NCBI RefSeq assembly: GCF_000015205.1
Contig: NC_008701.1
Span: forward strand, 558,001-622,000
Source of the DNA: Pyrobaculum islandicum DSM 4184
GTDB lineage: Archaea > Thermoproteota > Thermoprotei > Thermoproteales > Thermoproteaceae
Direction: 5' to 3'
DNA length: 64,000 nt
Positions 31,830 through 39,598 of this stretch are shown here, piece by piece. The position numbers and the translations under genes are program-made. The notes under the pieces were generated by a model that saw only the letters and a list, made by a program, of their open reading frames with translations, was not told where the DNA came from and searched no databases. Every line of letters begins with the position of its first letter. Position 1 is the stretch's first letter.

Positions 31830-31878
31830 GTGATGGTGACCCCGATCGCTGAAAAATGAAGAATGGTATTACTGCTGA
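31830..31878 (+). ncRNA. box C/D guide sRNA
   Basis: Box C GTGATGG (31830-31836), a 12-base guide, box D' CTGA (31849-31852), AAA, box C' ATGAAGA (31856-31862), a 12-base guide, box D CTGA (31875-31878), then a T-run. TTTATAAA about 26-30 bases upstream is a good promoter. Guide lengths and order are those of archaeal 2'-O-methylation guides. Box C has G for the usual final A. The D guide would pair with CAGTAATACCAT, whose GTAATACCA core resembles the 16S 530 loop (memory-based, unchecked). Its 3' end is antisense to the end of etfA. Confidence 0.75.
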
Positions 31879-32906
31879 TTTTTTAACCGCTTTATTTCCT
31901 CTATAAGAAGCGGAATAATTTGTTTGTAGTCTCCTACAACTGCATAATCTGCGTTCTCCATAATGGGCGCATGAGGATCTGGGTTTATTGCCACAATGGT
32001 TTTTGCTTCCAAAATACCCATTAGATGTTGAATGGCGCCGCTTATACCTACCGCGATATAAAGTCTCGGCCTAATGGTCTTTCCTGTCTGTCCTATCTGC
32101 CTTGTGTGGGGGGCCCAGCCTGCACGTACAGCCATAAGTGAAGCGCCTACAGTACCCCCCAGTAGCTTTGCCAGCTCTATGAGGAGTTTAAACCCGTCGG
32201 CGGAACCTAGACCTCTGCCCCCCGCCACAACAACATCTGCTGACTCTACAGGAGGTAAATCTGCAACATCTTTCTCAAGTCTCTTCTCTACAGATATGAG
32301 GCGGGTCTTTCTAGTAACCTCCACTTTTTCTATGATTATCTCTCCCGTTCTGTTAGTATCACGTGGAGGCTTTGGAAAAACGCCAGGTCTAACACTGGCC
32401 ATCTGCGGCCTTCTCTGGGGCGTTTTTATAGTAGCTAATTGCGTCCCGCCAAACGTGGGACGTATCTGCATTAGATCACGGGTCTTCGGGTCTATTTCAA
32501 GTGCTGTACAGTCGGCGGTTATACCTGTCGTTAAGGTGTTTGCAATATATGCCGCTAACTCTCTTCCGCGTTTTGTAGCACCTATTAAGAAGATCTCTGG
32601 CTTATACTTTTGAACGACTGTAGCTATCGCTTCTGCATATTCTTTCGGCGTGTAGATCTTCAACTCTGGGTTGTCTATTATAACCACTTTGTCGGCTCCG
32701 TGGTAAATAGCTTCACGTGCCATCTCTTCGGTTCCTGCAACTATTACTCCCCCTACTTCAGCACCGCCGAGCTTTTGTGCAAGATCTCTTGCCTTTCCTA
32801 AAAGCTCCAATCCTACGTCCTTAAGCCTATCCCCCTCTCTCTCAAGGTAAACCCAAACGCCCTTATATTCCTCCTTCTTTATTGGAGGCCAAAGTGAGCA
32901 AGGCAT
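31869..32906 (-). CDS. etfA: electron transfer flavoprotein alpha subunit
   Basis: 345 residues; the longer EtfA/FixB type. The N-terminal alpha/beta domain has GADKVVIIDN; the C-terminal FAD domain has the family signature GQTGKTIRPRLYIAVGISGAIQHLMGI and INPDPHAPIMENADYAVVGD. With EtfB it forms the FAD heterodimer that in EtfABCX complexes takes two electrons from NADH and splits them to ferredoxin and, via EtfC/X, to quinone. Last gene of the operon etfC-etfX-etfB-etfA; two bases separate it from etfB. Its 3' end overlaps a plus-strand C/D RNA by ten bases. Confidence 0.92.
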   Translation of the reverse strand: MPCSLWPPIKKEEYKGVWVYLEREGDRLKDVGLELLGKARDLAQKLGGAEVGGVIVAGTEEMAREAIYHGADKVVIIDNPELKIYTPKEYAEAIATVVQKYKPEIFLIGATKRGRELAAYIANTLTTGITADCTALEIDPKTRDLMQIRPTFGGTQLATIKTPQRRPQMASVRPGVFPKPPRDTNRTGEIIIEKVEVTRKTRLISVEKRLEKDVADLPPVESADVVVAGGRGLGSADGFKLLIELAKLLGGTVGASLMAVRAGWAPHTRQIGQTGKTIRPRLYIAVGISGAIQHLMGILEAKTIVAINPDPHAPIMENADYAVVGDYKQIIPLLIEEIKRLKNQQ

Positions 32907-32908
32907 AG

Positions 32909-33703
32909 CTACAACACTCCCTCTTGTTTTAATATTTCAATTATTTTCTTCACTACCTCACGTGGCTCTCCCTGTATGACCACTTTCTTCCTAGGTGGAT
33001 ACGTTGCAGGCGCCATGCCAGCCACCATAGTTGGGCTACCGCGGAGACCTACGCAATCTTGCTCAAGATTAAGTTCTTTATTGCTTACTATCTGGATGCG
33101 CTCCCTTGCATTAAGCTTACGACTTAGTTTTATCTCTCTAGGTACTTGGGAGCCTTTTAATATGGATATTACCGCGGGCATCTCAACTTCATATACTTCA
33201 TCTACACCCTCATCTTCTAAAAAGCGTCTGACAATCAATGTCCTTCCCTTTACCTCTGCGTCATATACGTAATAGACATATGGCACCCCTAACCAGCTAG
33301 CTGTCTGAGCTCCTATATGTGCCGTAGTACTGTCTATCGTCTCTTCGCCAGCTACAACTAAGTCGTAATCAGGTATGTATTTTTCAATGGTTTTTGCTAA
33401 TACATATGCAGTGGCCCAGGTGTCAGCTCCTGCAAAAACTCTATCCGACGCCAGTATTGCCCTATCTACTCCCATACCTATTAAGCTCTCTAGAGCGGGG
33501 ATCCCACTGGGCGGAGCCATAGATAGTGCTATGACCTCGCCTCCATATCTATCTCTCAGTTTTAATGCAAACTCTACCGCATCTCTATCCCATACGTTTA
33601 CCGTGAGAGGAACCCCCTCTCTTACAAGCGTGCCGGTTTTAGGATCTATCTTTATGGCTGAAGAAAGTGGGACAGCTGCTTTTGTGAGTACTACAATTTT
33701 CAT
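32909..33703 (-). CDS. etfB: electron transfer flavoprotein beta subunit
   Basis: 264 residues with the EtfB signature (VAGEETIDSTTAHIGAQTASWLGVPYV) and ALKLRDRYGGEVIALSMAPP. Partner of EtfA; in bifurcating ETFs this subunit helps hold the second flavin that meets NADH. TIDSTTAHIG keeps the nucleotide-site Thr/Ser residues. Lies four bases downstream of etfX and two upstream of etfA. Confidence 0.92.
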   Translation of the reverse strand: MKIVVLTKAAVPLSSAIKIDPKTGTLVREGVPLTVNVWDRDAVEFALKLRDRYGGEVIALSMAPPSGIPALESLIGMGVDRAILASDRVFAGADTWATAYVLAKTIEKYIPDYDLVVAGEETIDSTTAHIGAQTASWLGVPYVYYVYDAEVKGRTLIVRRFLEDEGVDEVYEVEMPAVISILKGSQVPREIKLSRKLNARERIQIVSNKELNLEQDCVGLRGSPTMVAGMAPATYPPRKKVVIQGEPREVVKKIIEILKQEGVL

Positions 33704-33707
33704 AGCC

Positions 33708-33998
33708 TCACGTAAATCTGTACCATATTCCCATTCCTGAACGTGGATAGTTCCACTCTATGTTATTGTATGGGCAAACAACACGACATGTTCCACACTC
33801 TACACAAGCCTCTGTGCTTAAGACTACATAGTCGCCTTGTTGAACATAACATTTCGCTGGACACATGTAGGTGCAAGGCTTTTTTTCACATTTTCTACAC
33901 TGTTCAAGATCCTTGATCTTTATATGTGGCCTATGTATGTCTACGTCCCAGGCGTTTGCGTTTAGCCTCTCCTCTATTGTAAAGTACTTTAGACTCAT
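33708..33998 (-). CDS. etfX: FixX/EtfX ferredoxin-like protein
   Basis: 96 residues. Ferredoxin with CRKCEKKPCTYMCPAKCY (first cluster region) and ACVECGTCRVVCPYNNIEWNYP (second), the typical FixX pattern ending in a conserved Trp-Asn-Tyr-Pro segment. It passes electrons between the EtfAB flavins and the membrane-facing EtfC flavoprotein. Its ATG overlaps the etfC stop by four bases (ATGA), so the two are translationally coupled. Confidence 0.9.
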   Translation of the reverse strand: MSLKYFTIEERLNANAWDVDIHRPHIKIKDLEQCRKCEKKPCTYMCPAKCYVQQGDYVVLSTEACVECGTCRVVCPYNNIEWNYPRSGMGIWYRFT

Positions 33999-35278
33999 AG
34001 ACTTTTCGCCATTCTTAGCATATTTATCATTAATTTTACTAGGTTTACCTTAGTCTTTTTCGACGCATCGCGTAGTGCCTCAAATAGTGTCCTATGGTTT
34101 TCGTCTACGTTGAAATACTTATGTGCCGTCTCTGTCGACAACAGTGTTAAATCTCTAAAAAGGGTTTCGTCGCTTAACAATCTGTCAGCCTTCCTATATT
34201 TCTCAAGCTGCGGCAGTATGAAGCTATTCCTTAGCTTCTTCTCATATATTGATAAATCCTCTGCAGAAGGACTACGTGCCTCCCGTATAGCCTCTGCCGC
34301 GAGAACGCCAGAGGCTATGGCAAAGTCCACCCCTCTGATTAATACCCCTGTGTGTAGCAAGAACCCGGCGGCATCTCCCACTATCAATAACCCATCATAA
34401 TAGAGACGTGGAGGAGGCATGTTGATACCCGCCACTGGTGTCATGTGTCCTCCATACTCCTGAAGAGTAGCGCCTTTAACTAAAGGCGCTATATACGGAT
34501 GTAATCTAAGCCTCTCAGCTAAGTCGTACACTGGCGTTTTTAACTTTGACCAATTTCTTAGATAAACAACGACACCAAGTGCAAGAGAGTCCTTATATGT
34601 GTATATAAACCCGCCGCCAGGCAGGTATTCGGTGGGATAGCCAGCGATAGCCCACGCAAGCCCCTCATCTTCGCCTAAGCCAAGCCTTTCTTCAAGAGTT
34701 TTCTTGTTTTCAAATTTTAACACCTCCTTAACGCCGACTGCCACGACCTCTGGCTCTAGCTTTCTAACTATCCCAGCCCTCTCAAGAAGAAGCCTATTAA
34801 CGCCCTCTGCGTCTATAACATAGTCTGCGTGTAGCGTATCAGAACCAGATTGAACCCCTATAAATCTGCCTTTGTCATCTTTTACAAGTCTGTCTACTGT
34901 AATCTCTGTTACTATTTTTGCTCCAGCATTTTGCGCTAATTTAGCCATCCAGGAGACGAAAGAAACAAGCGGCACAATAAAGCTTGTCTTTTCTTTTTCT
35001 ACGATTGAAAACTCGAGCGTTAGTGCTTTATCATCTGTGAGAAATGTAACACGCTCTTTTCTAACCCACCTATCAACTGGCGCATCTTTACGAAATTCCG
35101 GTAGATATTTATCGAGCCAATAGGCGTATATACGGCCGCCGTAGAGCTCCTTAGCTCCCGGCTCTCTGCCCCTTTCTAATACTACTACTTTAAAACCGGC
35201 AGATGCCAATTTATAAGCCGCGGCTAATCCTGCGGGACCAGCCCCCACTATGGCTACGTCGAATTTCATGACGTGCAA
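33995..35278 (-). CDS. etfC: FixC/EtfC: ETF-quinone oxidoreductase flavoprotein
   Basis: 427 residues. Begins with an FAD Rossmann motif VGAGPAGLAAAYKLASAGFKV (about 10-30), then RGREPGAKELYGGRIY, YVIDAEGVNRLL and GDAAGFLLHTGVLIRGVDFAIASGVLAAEAI. This is the FixC/geranylgeranyl-reductase-like flavoprotein group; together with EtfX it matches ETF:quinone oxidoreductase. First gene of the operon; MHVMKF gives a start at 35278, with ATG 35269 (MKFDVAIVG) possible. The order C-X-B-A defines an EtfABCX set. Confidence 0.9.
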   Translation of the reverse strand: MHVMKFDVAIVGAGPAGLAAAYKLASAGFKVVVLERGREPGAKELYGGRIYAYWLDKYLPEFRKDAPVDRWVRKERVTFLTDDKALTLEFSIVEKEKTSFIVPLVSFVSWMAKLAQNAGAKIVTEITVDRLVKDDKGRFIGVQSGSDTLHADYVIDAEGVNRLLLERAGIVRKLEPEVVAVGVKEVLKFENKKTLEERLGLGEDEGLAWAIAGYPTEYLPGGGFIYTYKDSLALGVVVYLRNWSKLKTPVYDLAERLRLHPYIAPLVKGATLQEYGGHMTPVAGINMPPPRLYYDGLLIVGDAAGFLLHTGVLIRGVDFAIASGVLAAEAIREARSPSAEDLSIYEKKLRNSFILPQLEKYRKADRLLSDETLFRDLTLLSTETAHKYFNVDENHRTLFEALRDASKKTKVNLVKLMINMLRMAKSL

Positions 35279-35373
35279 CTTTTACCCAATAAATATATAT
35301 GTGGTTCGTCTCTGCGCGAATTTTTATTCCTAACATAAGATGAACGTTTTAAAACGGATAATGACGTAACTCT

Positions 35374-36063
35374 ATGCGTATAGTTATAAAATACTTTTCT
35401 GTATTAAGAGATATAACGGGGAAGATACGTGAAGAGCTAGATCTAAAAAACGGTACGTCAATGTCGCAATTGATCGAATGGTTTTTTAAGACATATCCCA
35501 AGGCAGAGGTTTTTAGAGAAGAGCTTTTGATACTAGTCAACGGCCGTACTGTTGACAATAACTATATACTAAAGGATGGTGATGAAGTTGCATTTATGCC
35601 TCCGGTAAGCGGCGGCGGAAAAATCATACAGGGCTCTCTGGATTTAAACCGTGAAGTGGCGGACATCATAGGAAAAACTGCACTGCAAGGCGGTGGCGGC
35701 GTGGTGATTTTTGTAGGCTATGTCAAAGGTAAGGTAAACGGCGCTTGGGTAAACACACTAGAGTATGAGGCATATGAACCATATGCATCGTTTAAGATAG
35801 ATGAGATAGAAAAATGGGCTAGAGAGCAAGAGGGTGTTCTTGATGTAAGAATCTACCACGTGGTTGGTTCGCTTAAGCCAGGGGATACCACTATATATGT
35901 TTTTGTTTCTGCTATAAACCGCGATATAGCTTTTAAAGTCGCCCGAGAAGCGCTAGAGAGAGTAAAGCATGAAGTGCCAATATTTAAACTCGAACGTAGA
36001 GACGACGGCGAATTTTGGGTTCTGGGTGATGGTAAAAGAGTGCCTAGAAGTCCTCAATCTTGA
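35374..36063 (+). CDS. moaDE: molybdopterin synthase MoaD-MoaE fusion
   Basis: 229 residues. Residues 1-82 are MoaD (ubiquitin-like, MRIVIKYFSVLRDITG ... GDEVAFMPPVSGG), and 85-229 are MoaE (LDLNREVADIIGK, FVGYVKGKVNG, LEYEAYEPYA, HVVGSLKPGD, and the active-site region RVKHEVPIFKLERR). Together they add the dithiolene sulfurs to cPMP for molybdenum/tungsten cofactor. MoaD must carry a thiocarboxylate on a free C-terminal Gly-Gly, but here G80-G81-G82 is followed directly by Lys and MoaE, so cleavage or a second free MoaD is needed. Ends 20 bases inside the convergent gene. Confidence 0.9.
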   Translation: MRIVIKYFSVLRDITGKIREELDLKNGTSMSQLIEWFFKTYPKAEVFREELLILVNGRTVDNNYILKDGDEVAFMPPVSGGGKIIQGSLDLNREVADIIGKTALQGGGGVVIFVGYVKGKVNGAWVNTLEYEAYEPYASFKIDEIEKWAREQEGVLDVRIYHVVGSLKPGDTTIYVFVSAINRDIAFKVAREALERVKHEVPIFKLERRDDGEFWVLGDGKRVPRSPQS

Positions 36064-36427
36064 AGGGAGACTCTTCCACATCGACAAAACCTTCTATCTC
36101 TGACACATATTGGTTTTGTTTCACTTTAATTACTATGTTTATGGCGTAGCCGCTTTTAGTCACTACAGTGGTTTTTCCGTGGTCAAATTCTATGTCAATA
36201 ACTTGCTCGCCGACCTCTTCTAGTTGTCTAGCAACACGGCTTAAGAGACTCCATAGGAAAGAGAGAGCAATATGGATACCTCCGGCTCTTACCTCTACGG
36301 GTCTTATTAACGCTTCTGAGAAAAAATTCCCTATCTCTCTGCCTATGTCAGAACTTGTAGATTCTATCAACATGTATACACGTAGCTTATTTAGACTCCT
36401 CACTTTTTCCTCAAGTACGTTCACCAC
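36044..36427 (-). CDS. unknown protein, 127 aa
   Basis: Not recognised. Mixed alpha/beta: an N-terminal helix, a central amphipathic helix (IALSFLWSLLSRVARQLEEV) and beta-rich C-terminal half (QVIDIEFDHGKTTVVTKSGYAINIVIKVKQ). Soluble, acidic end (EESPFKIEDF). It overlaps the last 20 bases of moaDE on the other strand and diverges from the KaiC-like gene; the 119-base gap holds the promoters. Confidence 0.6.
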   Translation of the reverse strand: MVNVLEEKVRSLNKLRVYMLIESTSSDIGREIGNFFSEALIRPVEVRAGGIHIALSFLWSLLSRVARQLEEVGEQVIDIEFDHGKTTVVTKSGYAINIVIKVKQNQYVSEIEGFVDVEESPFKIEDF

Positions 36428-36546
36428 TTAGATGTGCAGCATCTGTATTTAAAATAGAGCTGTCAATAAAACAATGCCCTCTTTAGAGCGCCAAGCAAAG
36501 CTATATACAGGACGTTGAGTATTTAAACAAGTTGGTAATAAGTGTC

Positions 36547-37323
36547 GTGGGCGAGTCACATCTTTACTATGAAACTACACCCACAGGAATTGAGGGGCTT
36601 GATGTTACAATAGGGGGCGGATTTATTAGGGGCAGAACGTATTTGATCTCTGGCGAAACAGGGACGGCCAAAACTTTAACCGCACTCACGTTTCTCATAC
36701 AAGGTGCGTTAAAATATGGGGAACCTGGCATATATATATCCGTAGATGAGACATACGAGCAATTTGTAGAAGGCGCTAGGAGATTCGGATGGGATATTGA
36801 AGAACTAAGAGCTAAAGGACTTATCGAGGTTTTAGTGCCGGAGATGGATATTGTAGAGCGTATTAGAGAGAAAGATCCGACCGCGATTGCCAAGTCGCTA
36901 GTTGCATCTATTCGTGAATACGTCGTTGCACTAAACGCCCAGAGACTGGTTATTGACCCTATTGCGCCGCTTGTCTCGCTTGACAAAGATGTACAAGTAC
37001 TTAGGGAATATATCAGGGTATTAGTTATGAGCATAGAGAGAGAGATAGGGACAACCAATATCATTACTACCGAAATACCCTCTGGTTCTGGCGCAATAAG
37101 TAGGTATGGAGTTGAGGAGTTTCTAGCGACGGGAGTGTTTATAATGGGTATAGCGAAAACTCGTGACGGAAATTTCAAGAGGGTAATGTTTATAAGAAAA
37201 ATGCGGTGGAGTCCTGTCCACCCGGGGATTTATGAAATAGAGATTGTCCCAAAAATTGGCGTTGTGGTAAAAGGCCAAGTTAAAGAGCCTCTAGTCCCGG
37301 TCACCTACTTACCAACTCTATAA
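36547..37323 (+). CDS. KaiC-like RecA-superfamily ATPase, single domain
   Basis: 258 residues from GTG 36547, which lies 26 bases after ATTTAAAC and is therefore chosen over TTG 36532. The core is a RecA/KaiC fold: TGIEGLDVTIGGGFIRG, Walker A SGETGTAKT, PGIYISVDETYEQF, Walker B-like RLVIDPIAPLV, and TEIPSGSGAISRYGVEEFLATGV, typical of archaeal KaiC-like proteins (GvpD/RadA-like ATPases). Such proteins are signalling or regulatory ATPases in archaea; the target is unknown. A 21-base palindrome lies 15 bases after the stop. Confidence 0.82.
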   Translation: MGESHLYYETTPTGIEGLDVTIGGGFIRGRTYLISGETGTAKTLTALTFLIQGALKYGEPGIYISVDETYEQFVEGARRFGWDIEELRAKGLIEVLVPEMDIVERIREKDPTAIAKSLVASIREYVVALNAQRLVIDPIAPLVSLDKDVQVLREYIRVLVMSIEREIGTTNIITTEIPSGSGAISRYGVEEFLATGVFIMGIAKTRDGNFKRVMFIRKMRWSPVHPGIYEIEIVPKIGVVVKGQVKEPLVPVTYLPTL

Positions 37324-37337
37324 TCGCCATTTCACTC

Positions 37338-37358
37338 TAATTGTCCAATGGACAATTA
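37338..37358. promoter_or_regulatory. 21-base perfect palindrome
   Basis: TAATTGTCCA-A-TGGACAATTA: 10-base arms around a single base. It lies between the KaiC-like gene and a box C/D RNA. The one-base centre is too tight for an RNA hairpin, so a dimeric repressor site is the best reading. No second copy was noticed in the window. Confidence 0.55.
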
Positions 37359-37429
37359 TAATACACATTTCACATGAAGAGCCTATGTCTGACATTAAAA
37401 ACCCCGCCCAAGAGACTACGGTTATAATA

Positions 37430-37480
37430 TCAGAGGGGTTCGTATCTTCACCACTTGTCATAATATCCCGTCTTCATCAT
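37430..37480 (-). ncRNA. box C/D guide sRNA (minus strand)
   Basis: Read on the minus strand: box C ATGATGA (37480-37474), a 12-base guide (AGACGGGATATT), a D'-like ATGA, CAAG, a C'-like TGGTGAA, a guide ending ACGAACCCCT, and box D CTGA (37433-37430). A TTTATATTC box lies about 23 bases upstream on this strand. The inner boxes are degenerate, as is common, so this is slightly less certain than the sRNAs at 31830 and 49537. Target not identified. Confidence 0.6.
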
Positions 37481-37560
37481 AACTCACAACCCCTGAATAT
37501 AAACTCTATTCAAAGAGCCAAATAAAGCTTCCCCCAATATTACACTTGTCTTCTAAATCT

Positions 37561-37938
37561 ATGGGTAATGACGATATAGCTCTGTTACTATACGTATACG
37601 TGTCTGAGGTGCCCGTGTTGTTAATACGTCGGAGAGGCTTAGTGGTAAGAAAGACATTGATTAAACATAACAACGCCATAATAGGTGAGTATATATATGT
37701 GAGACGTGGCTTGTTTGAGGCAGAGGCTGAATATGATCTAGAAGATGGCGTATTGTATTACTTACAGATCTGTTGGTTTAATAGATGCATCACGTGGTTT
37801 GAAGGCGAGCCTGACAAAATGCCTCCTCTACCTCTTTTAGAGAGAGCCCGTAAGTTCTTTGGAGAACTGGCAAAATTTTCACAAGCTGCAGAAGCTGCGC
37901 TAAAGCTCCTATTTCTCTCCAAGTCTCGGCTATTCTAG
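37561..37938 (+). CDS. unknown protein, 125 aa
   Basis: Not recognised. ATG 37561 is preferred to an in-frame TTG at 37546 because AATATTAC lies about 25 bases upstream of it. The N-terminal half is beta-rich and hydrophobic (IALLLYVYVSEVPVLLIRRRGLVV), the C-terminal half helical (ERARKFFGELAKFSQAAEAALKLLF). No conserved motif. A single gene between two RNA candidates. Confidence 0.55.
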   Translation: MGNDDIALLLYVYVSEVPVLLIRRRGLVVRKTLIKHNNAIIGEYIYVRRGLFEAEAEYDLEDGVLYYLQICWFNRCITWFEGEPDKMPPLPLLERARKFFGELAKFSQAAEAALKLLFLSKSRLF

Positions 37939-38010
37939 GAGGACTGTCTACAGAAACGTCTTGTGGCTATAATCACAGACGTCTAACCTCAAATCGTTAA
38001 GGCCTAGGGC

Positions 38011-38123
38011 TAAAGACGTCTCTTGTAATATGAGGAAATCCAACCAAGTGTGGTATGTAGGGCGTTCGCTAAGTAGTATGTGGCTGCATGAAGCCACAGC
38101 CAGAGGTTGGGGGGACGTATCTA
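38011..38123 (+). ncRNA. rnpB: candidate minimal (type T-like) RNase P RNA
   Basis: GAGGAAATCC at 38032-38041 resembles the RNase P CR-I consensus GAGGAAAGUCC. TCCAACC (38039-38045) pairs with GGTTGGG (38105-38111) in the place of helix P4, and ACAG (38096-38099) precedes the 3' P4 strand as in CR-V. AGACGTC (38014-38020) pairs with GACGTATCT (38114-38122) like P2. Between the P4 strands lies a strong hairpin GTGGCT-GCATGA-AGCCAC. Pyrobaculum is known to have a reduced RNase P RNA lacking the specificity domain. CR-V is imperfect (ACAGCCAGA), so this remains a candidate. The exact ends are not defined. Confidence 0.4.
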
Positions 38124-38338
38124 CATAGGGTTTATCATAGTTCTGTGCATAACTGTCGTCAACCTGATCACACAGACAGAACGGAGAAAGGTGTACGATA
38201 ACTATATTAATCCTGTTATGGCTCTCATAACGGTTTGCCTCATTTATAGCCGCTCTTCACCGCTCCGATCCTCTGACCGCATTCATCGGCGGTTACAATT
38301 TTTACGAAAGATATAAATATCTATATGTTAAGCAACAT

Positions 38339-38560
38339 ATGCGCGATATTACTGCAAATAAACTTGCAGAACAGATTATAAATTTGCTAAGAGAATACGG
38401 TGAACTAAGTAGTGCAGATATAGCTAAAATACTTGGCGTAAACAGACGCTCTGTAACTGCTATATTAGCTAGGTTAAGAAGAGAAGGTATAGTTGAATAT
38501 CTAGGTTATTGTTTTGGAGGTCATAGGTGCAATACTAAATGGAGACTTAAAATGAATTAG
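38339..38560 (+). CDS. small winged-helix transcription regulator
   Basis: 73 residues, nearly all one winged helix-turn-helix: AEQIINLLREYGELSSADIAKILGVNRRSVTAILARLRREGIVEYLG. The recognition helix is NRRSVTAILARL; two Cys (YCFGGHRC) follow in the wing. ATAAATAT begins 26 bases before ATG 38339, so the mRNA is leaderless. Probably a DNA-binding regulator; target unknown. Confidence 0.75.
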   Translation: MRDITANKLAEQIINLLREYGELSSADIAKILGVNRRSVTAILARLRREGIVEYLGYCFGGHRCNTKWRLKMN

Positions 38561-38627
38561 TTACAATTTACCCCTACTAGTCACAAACATAAGTGAAATT
38601 AATATAACATTATGGCGTTTTATTTAC

Positions 38628-38834
38628 GTGGGCCTGTGTACTGTTGCATGGCGCGGAGAAAAGTATCGAATAGAGTGTTCACCTTCTTCTTTACTAAGCA
38701 TAGCTACAAAAATAGCGGAAATAGAACATATACCATATCTAGAGGTATATAGGGGGTTAGTAAACAGTCTGGAAGATATGTATAGAAACACAAAGCGTAA
38801 GATTGATATGCTTCTCTCTGAAAAACAAATCTAA
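38628..38834 (+). CDS. small unknown protein, 68 aa
   Basis: Not recognised. GTG 38628 lies 26 bases after ATATAAC. The product starts with a beta pair (CTVAWRGEKYRIECSPSS) and continues as helix (LLSIATKIAEIEHIPYLEVYRGLVNSLEDMYRNTKRK). It lies 60 bases before the uS7 gene, which has its own promoter. Confidence 0.5.
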   Translation: MGLCTVAWRGEKYRIECSPSSLLSIATKIAEIEHIPYLEVYRGLVNSLEDMYRNTKRKIDMLLSEKQI

Positions 38835-38894
38835 GATTATTAGCCATATCGCTTATTCAAAAGTTTTTAAACTAGGTAATTCATTGGCGATGGT

Positions 38895-39569
38895 ATGTCG
38901 ACTGGCATCTTTGGCGAACAACTTCCAAAACATACTAAGATTGAGTATATAGGCGACGTACCCATCATAGAGGAATGCCCCCGTGACATAAAAACTCTCA
39001 ACGGCGAACCTGTGCTGTTGTTTGGAAAGTGGAGTTTTGAAAATGTCGTAGTGAAAGACCCGGGCTTACGAAGGTATATCTGTCTAAAGCCGGTGCTATT
39101 GCCTCACACAGAGGGGCGCTACCAGAAGCATAGGTTTGGAAAGGCTAGAATACCTATCGTCGAACGTCTTATAAACCTAATGATGAGACCTGGACGTAAT
39201 ACTGGCAAAAAACATAAAGCTTATAATATTGTTAAGAGAGCTTTTGATATCATTTATTATAAAACTGGACAGAATCCTATCCAAGTATTGGTAGATGCTA
39301 TAATTAACGTAGCGCCTAGAGAGGAAGTTACGAGAATAATCATGGGCGGTATTGCTTACACAGTTTCTGTAGATGTCTCACCACAGAGAAGACTAGATCT
39401 TGCCCTCCGTTGGATTACCGAAGGTGCAAGGACGTGCTCCTTCAATAATCCAAAACCTATAGAGGAGTGTCTTGCAGACGAAATTATTGCAGCGGCATCA
39501 AACGACCCCAGAAGTTACGCAGTTAGAAAGCGCGAAGAGCTTGAACGTATTGCCGCTGCCTCGCGCTAA
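38895..39569 (+). CDS. rps7: 30S ribosomal protein S7 (uS7)
   Basis: 224 residues, archaeal/eukaryal S7, a primary binder of the 16S 3' major domain that nucleates the small-subunit head. Signatures: [72 protein letters not shown] and the C-terminal [21 protein letters not shown]. Length normal. ATG 38895. It is followed 29 bases downstream by the clamp-loader genes, a link between translation and replication genes. Confidence 0.93.
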
Positions 39570-39598
39570 CTGTTTTTAACCACTATATACATAAGACC

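Noticed and set aside
38107-38316. 69-codon frame with a hydrophobic start
   Set aside because: Starts with TTG inside the RNase P RNA candidate, has no promoter at the usual distance, and the second half is not protein-like.
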